Source: Planctomycetota bacterium (GTDB lineage Bacteria; Planctomycetota; UBA1135; UBA2386). From it: 64,000 nt of DNA. A program made the position numbers and the translations under genes. This document shows, piece by piece, positions 7,474 to 17,524 of this stretch (positions within the stretch are counted from its first letter, which is position 1; every line of letters begins with the position of its first letter). The stretch covers positions 46,738 through 110,737 of the forward strand of contig BJHM01000011.1 of NCBI GenBank assembly GCA_014192625.1, read 5' to 3'. Below the pieces are notes generated by a model, which did not search any database, had not been told where the DNA came from, and saw nothing but the letters and a program-made list of their open reading frames with translations.

Positions 7474-10400
7474 ATGCTTGCACGCGTTTCGTTCCTGCTC
7501 GCGTTTGCTCTTTCCGTTTCGCTCGAAGCCCAGCGGCCGCTATCGCACGACGATTATGACGGATGGAAGTCGCTGCGCGGCACCATTGTCAGCCAAGACG
7601 GTGCGTGGGTCGCATACCAGATCGAACCGCAGTGGGGCGACGGTGTGCTCGAGGTGCGAAACACGACCAACAACACGGTCTACACGCATGCTCGCGGCGG
7701 CGGCCCGCGTTTCTCTGCGGACAGTCGGTTCTGCGTCTTCACCGTGAGTAAGAGCAAGGTGGAGGAGCGACAGAAAAAGGTCGATGAGTTGCGCAAGAAG
7801 GCGTTGGAGAAGAGTGCGGGGACGGAGCTTGGCAAAGAGGCTGCGGCAAAGCCTGCAGAGTCGGAGACGCCCGAGCAGCAAGCTGCGCGTGGTGGTGCCG
7901 GCAATGCTGGTGCGCTTGGCCGTCGCGGCATGCGTGGTGGTGCTTTTGGCCCCCCTGGTGCAGGTGGTTTGGGAGCAGATGAGACGGCGCGCGAGCGCGG
8001 CGATTTGGCAATCCTCGAGCTCTCAACCGGCAAGGTGGAGATCGTGCCAAAGGTGAAAGGCTTCACGCTGCCCGAAGCTGCTGCGGTGCTCGTCTACCAC
8101 TTCGATACGCCTGAGGAAGTGCAGAAAGACGCTGCTAAGGACGCGGCAAAGCCAGAGGCGGTAGAGCCAGAGGCGGCAAAGCCATCGGTGGTAGAGCCAG
8201 AGGCGGCAAAGCCAGCGGTGGTAAAGCCAGCGGTGGTAGAGCCAGAGGTGGTAGAGCCAGCGGCGGCAAAGCCAGAGGTGGCAAAGCCAGCGGCTGGCGC
8301 AGCTGTGAACGGCGAACCGCTCGCCGAAGAAGAGCCGCAGCACGAAGTTGCGCCGCCCAAAGAACAGCCGCTGGCAGCTGTGCCAGAGGCAGCGCCAGGC
8401 ACAGAAGCGCCGCAGGCTTTTCGTGAAGGTCGGCGCGGTGGGCGAGGTGGTCGCTCTGGTGCGCAAGGTGCGCAAGGTGGTGGCACAAGGGGCAACGGCG
8501 CGCGCGGTGGCGCGCCAGCGGCGGCCGTGGATCCGATGGAGAAGAAGCGCAAGGACGGCACGCAACTCGTCATGCGCGATCTGGGCACAGGCGTCGAACG
8601 CAAGTTCGAGGACGTGGTGGCCTACGGGCTAACGCGCAAGAACACTTGGCTTTGGTATCACACCTCGGCGAAGAAGCCTGACGCGAAGAAAACCTACGGC
8701 CTGTTCGCGACCGAGCCTTTTGGCAGCGTCACGCAAGCACTGGTGACTGGCTTTGCCGATGTCGGCAACGTCACGAGTGATCAACGAGGCACGTCCTTGG
8801 CATTTACCTGCAACAAGGACGACTTCGCCGCGGAGAAGCCGCGCAATGACGTGTGGCTGTGGACCTGTAATGACAAACCAGCGGAGCGCATCGTGCACCC
8901 TGGCACCGCGTTCATGCCAAGCGGATCGGTGACCAGTGGCGGCTTATCCTTCTCCCGCAACGGTGCGGTGCTGTCGCTGTCGGTGCAGGACGCGCCGGGG
9001 GCAGAACTTTCGGCCATCCTGCCGGACGAGAAGGTCCTGCTCGACATTTGGCACTGGAATGAAGGTCAGTTGCAGACCCAGCAGCAAAAGCGCGGTCGCC
9101 GCGAGAAAAGCCACAGTGCCGTGTTCACACTTGCCGACCGTAGGTTGCAAGTCACTGGTGATGACACGCTCGAACAAGTGCGGCTCATCACGCCCGATGG
9201 TCGAGTTGGTTTTGGCAGTGATGACAAGCCATACGAGAAGGCGACGCAGTGGGATGGTCGCTATGGCGATGCCTACCTCGTCGATATCCCAAAAGGCACG
9301 CGCACGAAGTTGCTGGAGCATTCGCGCAGCGCACCGACCAGCTCACCCAACGGACGCTACCTAGTTTGGTTTGGCCCCGAATATCACTGGTGGTGCTTTG
9401 ATGTGGCGACCCAGCAGCGACGCGATCTCACGGCGACGCTGGCGGTGCCGTTCCATCAGTTTGACGACGACCACCCTGAGCCGGATCCGGCTTTTGGTCT
9501 GGCTGGTTTTACTGAGAAGGACGAGTCGGTGCTGCTCTACGACGAGTTTGATATTTGGCAGATCTGGCCGGCTACAGGTGCTGCAGTTTGTGTGACCGAT
9601 GGCTTTGGCCGCGCAAATCACCTGCGGCTCCGCGTGCAGCCAATGCCGCGCGACGAGGATGACGAAAATGAAAGTGCCTTGCCAAAGCAGCTGATGCTGA
9701 CGGCGACCGACAAAGAGACGATGGCGGAAGGCTTCTACTCGGATGTGATCGGCGAGACGAAGGCGCCGCAGTGCCTGTTGCAGATGGACAAGAATCTCGC
9801 GGGCCTCATCAAGGCGAAAAAGTCGGACCGCTTCGTGCTCACGATCGGCACCTTCGCCGAGTTCCCCGACATCTTCACTTGTGATGCACAGTTCAAAGGC
9901 CTGCGCAAGTTGTCGGATGCCAACCCGCAGCAGCAGCAGTTTGCGTGGGGCAAAGCCGAGTTGGTTCACTGGACCAACGCCGACGGCGTGAAGCTGAAGG
10001 GCGTGCTAGTGAAGCCGGACGGCTTTGATCCGACCAGGAAGTATCCGATGCTCGTCAACTTCTACGAGCGCAGTTCGCAGAACCTCTACAACTACGTGCC
10101 GCCGGCACCGGGTACTTCGCCAAACGCAAGTTACTACGTCAGCAACGGCTACCTGTGGTTCATGCCCGACATCGTTTATGAGGTCGGATATCCAGGTGAT
10201 TCCTGTGTGAAGTGCGTCTTGTCGGGCATTCAGAGCCTGATCGCACAGGGCTTCGTTGACGAGCGGGCGATTGGCGCGGCGGGCCATAGCTGGGGCGGCT
10301 ACCAGACGGCGTATTTGGTGACGCGCACCAACATCTTCGCCGCCGTCGAATCTGGCGCACCGGTGGCCAACATGATTTCGGCCTACGGCGGGATTCGTTA

Positions 10401-11619
10401 CGAGACGGGCATCTCGCGTCAGTTCCAATACGAGCAGACGCAGTCGCGGATCGGCGGCACGCCGTGGACCCATCCGCTGCGCTACTGGGAGAACTCGCCG
10501 ATTTTCTTCGCCGACAAGGTGAAGACGCCGGTGCTGATTCTGCACAACGACGGTGACGGAGCGGTGCCGTTTACCAATGGCATCGAATATTTCACGGCGT
10601 TGCGACGACTCGGCAAAGAGGCATACCTGTTCAACTACAATGGTGAGCCGCACGGCCTCACGAAGCGGCAAAACACGAAGGACTGGTCGCGCCGCATGGC
10701 CGAATACTTTGCGTATCACTGCAAGCATGCCGAGATGCCGAAATGGATGCGCGAGGGAGTGCCGTTTAGCGAGCGCGAACGTGAGAAGCTGCCGTTTGCA
10801 AAGAGCTACCAAGAACTGCAGCAGGACCCGAAAGCGGTGGTGCCAGCGGTGGTGCCAGCGGTGGTGCCAGCGGTGGTGCCAGCAGTTGTGCCAGTCGAGG
10901 GGGCGGCACCGGTAGAAGGCGAGAAGCAGCCGAGTGTGGCTCGCCCCGCCAATGAATCTGGCGGTGATGAGTGGCAGGACCCGCCGGTAAAGCAGGGCAA
11001 GGAACAAGCGCCGGTAGTGAAGCCGCCTTCGATCGAGGTGAAGAAGGAGATCGAGCAGCCGGTGGCGGTAAAGCAGGGCGCAGTGACAGCTGCCGGTGAG
11101 CCAACGAAGGAGCCAACGAAGGAGCGAACGAAGGAGCCAACGAAGGAGCGAACGAAGGAGCGTATTGTGCTAGCACCTGGCAAGCAGGCGCCAGACTTCA
11201 AGGTGGCCGACTCCGACGGCAAGGCGCACACGCTGCTTGACTACCAGGGCAAGTCGATCGTCATCTACTTTTATCCGAAGGCGGATACGCCGGGCTGCAC
11301 CGCAGAAAGTTGCGGGTTCCGCGACGCAATCGCGGAGCTCACGAAGCTCGATGCAGTGGTGCTCGGGGTTTCCTTCGACGCGCCGGCGGACAACAAGGCG
11401 TTCCGCGAAAAGTATGCGCTCCCGTTCGCGCTGCTCAGTGACAGCGATCGGGCGATGGCGATCGCCTATGGTGCGGCGGACGACAAGGACGCAGCGGTTG
11501 CGCGCCGTGCCGCGTGCGTGGTCGGGCCGCTTGGCAGGATCGTGAGCTATTATGCAAAGGTTGATGCCAAGACCTTTCCGGCGACCGTGCAGCAGGACTT
11601 GAAAGCTGCGCAGCGGTAG
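7474..11619 (+). CDS. Exported S9 prolyl-oligopeptidase-type peptidase fused to a Bcp-type peroxiredoxin
   Basis: 1381 residues in one uninterrupted frame, start ATG 7474 behind GTAGGAGG. A signal peptide (1-19) is followed by a beta-propeller region interrupted by long Pro/Ala/Glu/Lys/Gly-rich inserts (about 95-370). The S9 alpha/beta-hydrolase domain follows, with GHSWGG (Ser939), the HNDGDGAVP segment (Asp1028) and GEPHGL (His1060) as the catalytic triad. After a second low-complexity linker (about 1115-1228) comes a full AhpC/TSA domain of the Bcp class. It contains PGCTAESC with peroxidatic Cys1275 and resolving Cys1280, the spacing usual for Bcp. The peptidase cleaves peptides after N-terminal propeller gating; the peroxiredoxin reduces peroxides. 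Both parts look intact. The joined arrangement is not one I know. Confidence 0.88.
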   Translation: MLARVSFLLAFALSVSLEAQRPLSHDDYDGWKSLRGTIVSQDGAWVAYQIEPQWGDGVLEVRNTTNNTVYTHARGGGPRFSADSRFCVFTVSKSKVEERQKKVDELRKKALEKSAGTELGKEAAAKPAESETPEQQAARGGAGNAGALGRRGMRGGAFGPPGAGGLGADETARERGDLAILELSTGKVEIVPKVKGFTLPEAAAVLVYHFDTPEEVQKDAAKDAAKPEAVEPEAAKPSVVEPEAAKPAVVKPAVVEPEVVEPAAAKPEVAKPAAGAAVNGEPLAEEEPQHEVAPPKEQPLAAVPEAAPGTEAPQAFREGRRGGRGGRSGAQGAQGGGTRGNGARGGAPAAAVDPMEKKRKDGTQLVMRDLGTGVERKFEDVVAYGLTRKNTWLWYHTSAKKPDAKKTYGLFATEPFGSVTQALVTGFADVGNVTSDQRGTSLAFTCNKDDFAAEKPRNDVWLWTCNDKPAERIVHPGTAFMPSGSVTSGGLSFSRNGAVLSLSVQDAPGAELSAILPDEKVLLDIWHWNEGQLQTQQQKRGRREKSHSAVFTLADRRLQVTGDDTLEQVRLITPDGRVGFGSDDKPYEKATQWDGRYGDAYLVDIPKGTRTKLLEHSRSAPTSSPNGRYLVWFGPEYHWWCFDVATQQRRDLTATLAVPFHQFDDDHPEPDPAFGLAGFTEKDESVLLYDEFDIWQIWPATGAAVCVTDGFGRANHLRLRVQPMPRDEDDENESALPKQLMLTATDKETMAEGFYSDVIGETKAPQCLLQMDKNLAGLIKAKKSDRFVLTIGTFAEFPDIFTCDAQFKGLRKLSDANPQQQQFAWGKAELVHWTNADGVKLKGVLVKPDGFDPTRKYPMLVNFYERSSQNLYNYVPPAPGTSPNASYYVSNGYLWFMPDIVYEVGYPGDSCVKCVLSGIQSLIAQGFVDERAIGAAGHSWGGYQTAYLVTRTNIFAAVESGAPVANMISAYGGIRYETGISRQFQYEQTQSRIGGTPWTHPLRYWENSPIFFADKVKTPVLILHNDGDGAVPFTNGIEYFTALRRLGKEAYLFNYNGEPHGLTKRQNTKDWSRRMAEYFAYHCKHAEMPKWMREGVPFSEREREKLPFAKSYQELQQDPKAVVPAVVPAVVPAVVPAVVPVEGAAPVEGEKQPSVARPANESGGDEWQDPPVKQGKEQAPVVKPPSIEVKKEIEQPVAVKQGAVTAAGEPTKEPTKERTKEPTKERTKERIVLAPGKQAPDFKVADSDGKAHTLLDYQGKSIVIYFYPKADTPGCTAESCGFRDAIAELTKLDAVVLGVSFDAPADNKAFREKYALPFALLSDSDRAMAIAYGAADDKDAAVARRAACVVGPLGRIVSYYAKVDAKTFPATVQQDLKAAQR
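8144..8299 (+). repeat. In-frame coding repeat rich in Lys-Pro-Ala/Val-Glu
   Basis: Irregular 12- to 24-base units of the type GCCAGAGGCGGCAAAG and GCCAGCGGTGGTAGAG encode alternating KPAVVEPEVVEPAA blocks inside the propeller region of the peptidase-peroxiredoxin fusion. The frame is kept throughout, which suggests a flexible, expanding linker rather than a folded part. Confidence 0.85.
10834..10893 (+). repeat. 12-bp coding repeat (AVVP) x5
   Basis: Five exact or near-exact GCGGTGGTGCCA units encode five Ala-Val-Val-Pro blocks directly after the S9 catalytic domain, at the head of the linker to the peroxiredoxin. The last unit carries two silent changes. Confidence 0.95.
11098..11157 (+). 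repeat. 12-bp coding repeat (E-P/R-T-K) x5
   Basis: Five GAGCCAACGAAG / GAGCGAACGAAG units encode charged EPTK and ERTK blocks just before the peroxiredoxin domain. The 12-base unit keeps the frame at any copy number. Confidence 0.95.
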
Positions 11620-11631
11620 CCTTCGCGCGCG

Positions 11632-13320
11632 ATGAATGATGCTCCCCGCGTGCGACTCTACTGGCTCATCGCCGCGGCGGCGGCGATCGCCGCATTTGCC
11701 CACGCATGGAGTCTGCGTTGGAGTTGTGACGACGCATTCATCTCGTTTCGCTACGCGCAGCATCTGGTTGACGGCCATGGGCTGCGCTTCAACCTTGACC
11801 CGAGTGAGCCTCCGGTCGAGGGCTACACCAACTTTCTCTGGACGGTGTGGCTCGCGCTCGGCATGGCGCTGGGTTTCTGCGGGGACCTGATCGAGGATTG
11901 GAGTTTTTTTTGGGGGAGCTTTTTTCATGCCGGGACGGTGCTGGTCGTTGCGTGGCTCGTGCGGCGCTATGGCAGGCCGGGCAACCTTGTGCCGATCGCT
12001 GCGTGCGTCTACGCGGCCACGCACCATGCAGCGTCGCTGGCGCCTGCGGGACTGGAGACGGCGTTGTTTGTGTTGCTCGGGGTGGCAATGCTCGCGATTG
12101 CAATCGGACCTCGGTCGCTGCGCAGCGACTTCGCGCTAGGTCTGCTCGGCACGCTCGCCGCCATGACGCGCCCCGATGGCGCCATCTTCTGCGCGAGTGC
12201 TGGTCTCGTGGTGCTGTTTGATGCCTGCCGGGTTGGCCGCGTTCGTAGTTGCGCTGCATTTGCGCTGCCGTTCGTGGTCGGCTTCCTGCCTTATCTAATC
12301 TTTCGCCACGCCTACTACGGCTACTGGGTGCCCAACACGTTTTTTGCGAAGAGTGGCAGCGACCCCTATCTCGGCCAGGGCTTGGCCTATGTGTGGGAGT
12401 TTGCGAAGGCGTATCGCTGGGTGTTTTATCTGGTCGCGGTTGCTTGGCTCGCCTGCTGGCGAATGCGGCGCCCGGCGTTTTTGACTCTGCTGTTCGTGCT
12501 GCCATACCTGTTGTTTGTCGCGTGGGTGGGTGGCGACTTCATGTTCGGCAGGTTTGTGTTGCCGATCCTGCCGATGGTGTTGCTCGGGTTGGACTTTGCC
12601 GTGCGAACTTGGCAACAGAGCGCGCTCCTCGCAGCTGTTGCGGTCACGTGCGTGTTGAACCCAGAGTTGCCCGCGTGGCTCGACGACTACAAGGGACCGG
12701 TGTCTGACAACCGCCGCATCTCGGTAGCAGAGATGCCAAACTTTGATGGTGTCACCTTGATTGCAGCCAATCGCGCGATTGGTGCGTATCTGCTGCCGGT
12801 GTTTAGCGGCCTCGATGTGCGCCTCGGCATCAGCGGTGGCCATGCCAATCTCGCCTATCGCGCGGCGGTGCCGGTGGCGATCGAGGTGGCAGCGGGCTTG
12901 ACCGATGCTTACATCGCCCACTTGCCGTTGCCGCCGCGCGGCAAGGTTGGTCACGAGCGGCCGTGGCCGTTGTATCCCGAATACCTGGAGCGTCGCGGCA
13001 TGAACTTCATGCTCGAACTCAGCTACCACACCGGCGGGCTGGTCGATGCGGCCCGCGACATCATCTTCCCGGCGAAGCCCGTGCCGCTGCCGGCCAAGAT
13101 CGTCGTCTATGACCGAACCCTGATGCGCGCGCTCAAACTGCGCGACAAAGACATCCAGTTCGTCGATTTTGAGCAGGCGCTCGACGACTACATCAAGTTA
13201 TTGCCGCAGAAGAACAAGGCGGATGTCGCAAAGGACTTTGCTGGCTTCCGCCGTTTTTATTTCGACCACAATGACGACGCTGAGCGGCGCTTTGCGATTG
13301 AAGCGTTCTTGGCGCACTGA
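11632..13320 (+). CDS. GT-C family membrane glycosyltransferase-like protein (AftB/ZomB-like)
   Basis: 562 residues, 12 bases after the fusion gene. Roughly nine to eleven hydrophobic helices lie between residues 8 and 350, followed by a soluble C-terminal region. The first extracytoplasmic loop has the DDAFISFRYAQHL acidic motif followed by VEGYTNFLW. This is the hallmark of the AftB/ZomB group of GT-C enzymes, which use polyprenyl-phosphate sugars to glycosylate outside the cytoplasmic membrane. The Asp pair is the expected catalytic site. Acceptor and sugar are unknown. It is probably co-transcribed with the upstream gene. Confidence 0.8.
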   Translation: MNDAPRVRLYWLIAAAAAIAAFAHAWSLRWSCDDAFISFRYAQHLVDGHGLRFNLDPSEPPVEGYTNFLWTVWLALGMALGFCGDLIEDWSFFWGSFFHAGTVLVVAWLVRRYGRPGNLVPIAACVYAATHHAASLAPAGLETALFVLLGVAMLAIAIGPRSLRSDFALGLLGTLAAMTRPDGAIFCASAGLVVLFDACRVGRVRSCAAFALPFVVGFLPYLIFRHAYYGYWVPNTFFAKSGSDPYLGQGLAYVWEFAKAYRWVFYLVAVAWLACWRMRRPAFLTLLFVLPYLLFVAWVGGDFMFGRFVLPILPMVLLGLDFAVRTWQQSALLAAVAVTCVLNPELPAWLDDYKGPVSDNRRISVAEMPNFDGVTLIAANRAIGAYLLPVFSGLDVRLGISGGHANLAYRAAVPVAIEVAAGLTDAYIAHLPLPPRGKVGHERPWPLYPEYLERRGMNFMLELSYHTGGLVDAARDIIFPAKPVPLPAKIVVYDRTLMRALKLRDKDIQFVDFEQALDDYIKLLPQKNKADVAKDFAGFRRFYFDHNDDAERRFAIEAFLAH

Positions 13321-13332
13321 GCTTTGCGGTTT

Positions 13333-13352
13333 GCCCGCAGTATTTTGCGGGC
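13333..13352. terminator. Hairpin between convergent genes
   Basis: GCCCGCA and TGCGGGC form a 7-bp perfect stem with a 6-base loop, 13 bases after the stop of the GT-C gene and before the end of the convergent carbonic anhydrase gene. No strong T-run follows, so it is at most a weak bidirectional terminator. Confidence 0.35.
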
Positions 13353-13482
13353 GCGGGCCTGCCAACGTTACCTGCCCGCAGAAGTCATCTGCCCATAGTC
13401 GTCTTGCCCGGCGGCCCTGTTTGCGCGGGCCTCGCGCGAGGGCGCCACGCATGCCCCTTAGAGCCATGTGCAGGGTGCCTTG

Positions 13483-15150
13483 CTAGGCTGATTTTTTGCG
13501 TATTAGCAACCACGCGCCGAGCAAGGCGGAGGAAAAGCCCAGGCCGGCAAACCAGTAGCCGCGCTGGTCATCCAGCGCAGCGAGCAGGCTGTTTGCGTGC
13601 GGCGCGTTATCCGTTTGCAGTTGCGTGTTGGGCAAGTTTGATTCCTGTGCCCAGTCGAGCTCTGGATTTTTCGTGGTCGCCGTTTCGTTTGAGTGTTCTG
13701 CGTTGGCAAGTTTGATTGGCGCAGCAGAATGCAGTGCGTGGTCAGTCTCGGGCGTGCCCTCGGGTTTTTGCGCAGACTCACCGCTCGGCGCAGCGACAGC
13801 TTGTTGCAGGGGCCGCGTTGCGTCCGGCAGCCACTCGATGTCGCCAGACTGCAGTTGATAGATCGCCGGGACTATCGAGAGATAGCCTTGGGCTTCGAGG
13901 TGGCGCAGCAATTCACTCTGCTTTCGCGCGAGGCCACAGCTTTGGAGCACGTTGGCGCGGACCGCTTGGACGAGCAGTTGTTCTGGCGCGTTGGTCTGCT
14001 GCCTTGCCGCCTTGACTGCGGGTGCCAGTCGTTGGAGCAGCGCGTTTAGGTTCTCTGAAAGCGACTCCGTAGCGTGCTGATCGATGGCGGCTTTTACTGC
14101 GCCACAGCCCGAATGGCCCATTATCACGATGAGCGGGGCACCGGTGTGCAATGCCGCATACTCAAGGCTCGCCAACACGTCTTCGTTGATGACGTTGCCC
14201 GCAACTCGCACGACGAACAGTTCGCCGAGCCCCGCATCAAAGATGTGCTCGGGCGCGACGCGCGAGTCTGCGCAGGTCAAGACGATCGCCAACGGTTGTT
14301 GGCCGTGTGTGAGTGCTGCGCGGCGCAACGGACTGATGTCGCCGCGCGGCGGCCCTTCGCCGAGGTAGCGTCGGTGGCCAGCTTGCAGCATTTGTAGCGC
14401 CACGTGCGGCGCCATCGCCTTTGCCAGTGCCTGCGGTAAAGGGACTGGCATAGGCTGCTCTTTTAGCTCTCCCTCGGGCAACCACTCGACCAAGCCGGTT
14501 TCCTGGTGATAGCGAGCCGGCAGGCAACAAAACGTGCCGCGCTGCTGCAAGCTTTGCAGCAGCGGACTACGACGCAGCACCATTCTGGCCATGCATTGGG
14601 CGTTCACTGCTGCGGCGCGATCGCACAACGCATTGCCTGCGAGGTTTTGGCGAAGTGCACTGCGCACGGCTGGCTCGAGCTGTTGCAGCAGATGGTGTAA
14701 CGAAGGACTCTCGGCCGCATCGGGCGCGCCAGATATTTTTGCCTGCACAGTCCCGGCGCAGGCGGCGATCGCGCCGCAGTTCTCGTGGCCGAGCACGATG
14801 CAGAGTTGCGTATGCAGGTGTTCGGCGGCGTATTCGATGCTGGCGAGGGTCTCTTCGTCGACCACGTTGCCAGCTAGGCGCACGACAAACAGTTCGCCGA
14901 TTCCTGCATTGAAGATGTGCTCTGGCGGCACGCGCGAATCTGCACAGCACAAAACGATGGCGCTCGGGTGTTGGCCTAGGGCAAGGGTGCTTCGGGTGCC
15001 GCTGCCCATTGGCCGCGTCACGGAGTGGCCTTCGGCAAACAGCGCATTGCCGGCCTTCAGTGCTGCCAGGGCGGAGTCGGCGCCGGTTTGGCCGCGCGTT
15101 GGTCCCGCGATCGCGGCAAATACCAGCAAAAGTGTGCAAAGAGTCTTCAT
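13483..15150 (-). CDS. Exported tandem beta-carbonic anhydrase with C-terminal membrane anchor
   Basis: 555 residues. A signal peptide (about 1-20) precedes two complete beta-carbonic anhydrase domains. Domain 1 (about 25-225) has zinc ligands Cys69, His122 and Cys125 with the Asp71/Arg73 dyad (CADSR...GHENCG). Domain 2 (about 240-450) has Cys293, His346, Cys349 and Asp295/Arg297 (CADSR...GHSGCG). A polar spacer and one helix with a basic tail (about 530-552, ending RKKSA) finish the protein. The enzyme interconverts CO2 and bicarbonate; export places it in the periplasm, anchored at the C terminus. Beta-CAs normally act as dimers, so one chain may supply the pseudo-dimer. The open frame runs on antisense through fusA, but ATG 15150 is the sensible start. 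Confidence 0.88.
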   Translation of the reverse strand: MKTLCTLLLVFAAIAGPTRGQTGADSALAALKAGNALFAEGHSVTRPMGSGTRSTLALGQHPSAIVLCCADSRVPPEHIFNAGIGELFVVRLAGNVVDEETLASIEYAAEHLHTQLCIVLGHENCGAIAACAGTVQAKISGAPDAAESPSLHHLLQQLEPAVRSALRQNLAGNALCDRAAAVNAQCMARMVLRRSPLLQSLQQRGTFCCLPARYHQETGLVEWLPEGELKEQPMPVPLPQALAKAMAPHVALQMLQAGHRRYLGEGPPRGDISPLRRAALTHGQQPLAIVLTCADSRVAPEHIFDAGLGELFVVRVAGNVINEDVLASLEYAALHTGAPLIVIMGHSGCGAVKAAIDQHATESLSENLNALLQRLAPAVKAARQQTNAPEQLLVQAVRANVLQSCGLARKQSELLRHLEAQGYLSIVPAIYQLQSGDIEWLPDATRPLQQAVAAPSGESAQKPEGTPETDHALHSAAPIKLANAEHSNETATTKNPELDWAQESNLPNTQLQTDNAPHANSLLAALDDQRGYWFAGLGFSSALLGAWLLIRKKSA

Positions 15151-15402
15151 GCGAGTGGCTACCTGTCGGCCCCTGTGGCTTCTCGCGGCACTTTCGTCCG
15201 AGGTTGCTGCAGAACTGGACGGAGATGCCCTCCGCGCCATGCGAAGGGCGGTGCGTTCCGCTGCCGCGTTCGCCGCGGGCATTGACCGATCGGGGCGGCT
15301 CGCTAACCTATTCGGCCTTCCATCCCGGAGGCTGCCCGCCCGATGCGGTGTTTCCGTCGGCACCGCCGGTGATCGGCTCCAGAACTCATCAGGCAATCCA
15401 TC

Positions 15403-17511
15403 ATGGTCGTAGAAGACACTAGCAAGAGGGACTCGAAGGACGTCGCGCAGATCAAGACGTTCCGCAACTTCGGCGTCATCGCACACATCGACGCTGGCAA
15501 GACCACCTTTAGTGAGCGCATCCTCTTTATCACCGGCAAGAACCACAAGATTGGCGAGGTGCACGAGGGCGCGGCGACGATGGACTACCTCGAGGAGGAA
15601 CGTAAGCGTGGTATCACGATTACCTCCGCGGCGACGACCTGCTATTGGCGCGACCATCGCATGAGCCTGATCGACACGCCAGGTCACGTCGACTTCACGG
15701 CCGAGGTGGAGCGCTCGCTGCGCGTCCTCGACGGTGCCGTCGGTGTGTTCTGCGCCGTGGCCGGTGTGCAGCCGCAGTCGGAGACGGTGTGGCGCCAGGC
15801 CAACCGTTACAAGGTCCCGCGCGTCGCGTTCGTCAACAAGATGGACCGTACCGGTGCCGACTTCTACAAGGCTATCGATTCGATGCGGAAGCGGCTGAAC
15901 GCCAACCCCGTGCCGTTGGTCATGCCGATCGGCAAGGAGAAGGACTTCCGCGGCGTTGTGGACTTGGTCCACATGAACTCGTGCATCTGGTCGGAAGATG
16001 ATGCGCGCGAAATGACGGTTGGCGTGATCCCGCCGGAGTTGCTCGCCGAGGCCAAGGTGCGCCGCGAGCAAATGGTCGAGGCGATTGCCGATGCGGATGA
16101 CAAGCTCGTCGAGAAGTTTCTCGATGGCACCGAAATCACGGTGGCAGAAATTCAGGCCGGTATCCGCAAGGGTGCGCTCGAGCTGAAGTTTACGCCGGTG
16201 TTCTGCGGTTCCGCCTTCAAGGACAAGGGTGTTCAGCAAGTGCTCGACGCGATCGTCGACTACCTGCCAAGCCCGCTCGATGTCCCGGCGATCATCGGCA
16301 CCAATCCTGAGACGGATGAGAAGGTCGAGCGCGAGATGCTCCCCAGCCAGCCGTTCTCTGGCCTCGTCTTCAAGACGATCAGCGATCCAAATGGTGATCT
16401 CACGTTCATCCGCATCTACACGGGTGAGATGAAGCAGGGCGAAAAATACTACAACGCTCGTCTGCGCCGCTACGAGCGCATCGGCCGCCTCGTTCGCATG
16501 CACGCTGCACAGCGCGAGCCGATTGATATCGCGCGCGCTGGCGACATCGTTGCCGCCGTCGGCATCCGGGATTCGATCACGGGCGACACGCTTTCGACCA
16601 GGGAAGACCCGGTTGTGTTTGAAGCGATGAACTTCCCGGACACGGTTATCAGCATGGCGATCGAGCCGAAGGTTTCGTCCGATCGCGATAAGCTCGCCGA
16701 CGTCATCGCGAAGTTCCTCCGCGAAGACCCGACGTTCAAGGCGCGCACCGACGATCAGACCGGCCAGATGGTCATCTCGGGCATGGGTGAGTTGCACCTC
16801 GAAGTGAAGTGCAACATGATCATGAACGACTACAAGATTCCGGTCGTCGTTGGTCGTCCGAAGGTCGCCTACAAGATGACTCTGAAGGGGCCGAAGGACG
16901 TTGAGGCGCGGCACATCAAGCAGTCGGGTGGTTCGGGTCAGTTCGCCGTGGCGCGCGTCCGCTTTACGACGGATCCAGAGATCGAAGAATTTGAGTTCGT
17001 CGACGCGGTGAAGGGCGGTTCGGTGCCGCGCGAATACATCTCGTCGGTCAGCTACGGCATTGAGACTGCAGTGAAGGGCGGCGGCCGCATCGGCTTCCCC
17101 TTCGTCAAGGTCCGCGCCGAACTTTACGACGGCCAGAGCCACGACGTTGACTCGAGCACGATGGCGTTCGAGGCTGCCGGTGGACTTGCCTTCCGGATGG
17201 CATCGGAGAACAACAGCCAGTTGCTCGAGCCGATCATGAAGATCGAGATCGAGGCGCCGGAAGAATACACCGGTGACGTGATCGGCGACTTGTCGTCGCG
17301 CCGTGGCATCGTCGAAGAAATGACCGCCAAGCCGGGTGGTTTGTCGGCCGTCCTGGGCAAGGTGCCGCTATCCGAGATGTTCCAGTATTCGACTTCGCTG
17401 CGTTCGATGACGCAGGGTCGCGGGCAATACACGATGGAGCCGGCGTCGTATGACCCGGTGCCGCCAAACATCGCGGAGAAGGTGCTCGCCGAGCACGGCG
17501 CTCAGAAGTAG
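15403..17511 (+). CDS. fusA: Translation elongation factor G
   Basis: 702 residues, the usual EF-G length. The GTPase motifs [28 protein letters not shown] and NKMDRTGAD are all intact. Domains II to V follow, with GMGELHLEV and the [39 protein letters not shown] region near the C terminus (quoted in two parts: GMGELHLEV and SSRRG). It drives ribosomal translocation and recycling. It is not in a str operon here: no rpsL, rpsG or tuf is adjacent. Planctomycetes often carry several EF-G paralogues, so this could be one of them. Confidence 0.95.
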   Translation: MVVEDTSKRDSKDVAQIKTFRNFGVIAHIDAGKTTFSERILFITGKNHKIGEVHEGAATMDYLEEERKRGITITSAATTCYWRDHRMSLIDTPGHVDFTAEVERSLRVLDGAVGVFCAVAGVQPQSETVWRQANRYKVPRVAFVNKMDRTGADFYKAIDSMRKRLNANPVPLVMPIGKEKDFRGVVDLVHMNSCIWSEDDAREMTVGVIPPELLAEAKVRREQMVEAIADADDKLVEKFLDGTEITVAEIQAGIRKGALELKFTPVFCGSAFKDKGVQQVLDAIVDYLPSPLDVPAIIGTNPETDEKVEREMLPSQPFSGLVFKTISDPNGDLTFIRIYTGEMKQGEKYYNARLRRYERIGRLVRMHAAQREPIDIARAGDIVAAVGIRDSITGDTLSTREDPVVFEAMNFPDTVISMAIEPKVSSDRDKLADVIAKFLREDPTFKARTDDQTGQMVISGMGELHLEVKCNMIMNDYKIPVVVGRPKVAYKMTLKGPKDVEARHIKQSGGSGQFAVARVRFTTDPEIEEFEFVDAVKGGSVPREYISSVSYGIETAVKGGGRIGFPFVKVRAELYDGQSHDVDSSTMAFEAAGGLAFRMASENNSQLLEPIMKIEIEAPEEYTGDVIGDLSSRRGIVEEMTAKPGGLSAVLGKVPLSEMFQYSTSLRSMTQGRGQYTMEPASYDPVPPNIAEKVLAEHGAQK

Positions 17512-17524
17512 TTCTTGGCAAAGC

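Noticed and set aside
13483..17142. 1219-codon minus-strand frame spanning the carbonic anhydrase and fusA
   Set aside because: The part beyond 15150 is antisense to intact EF-G. Only the double carbonic anhydrase part with its own ATG and signal peptide is real.
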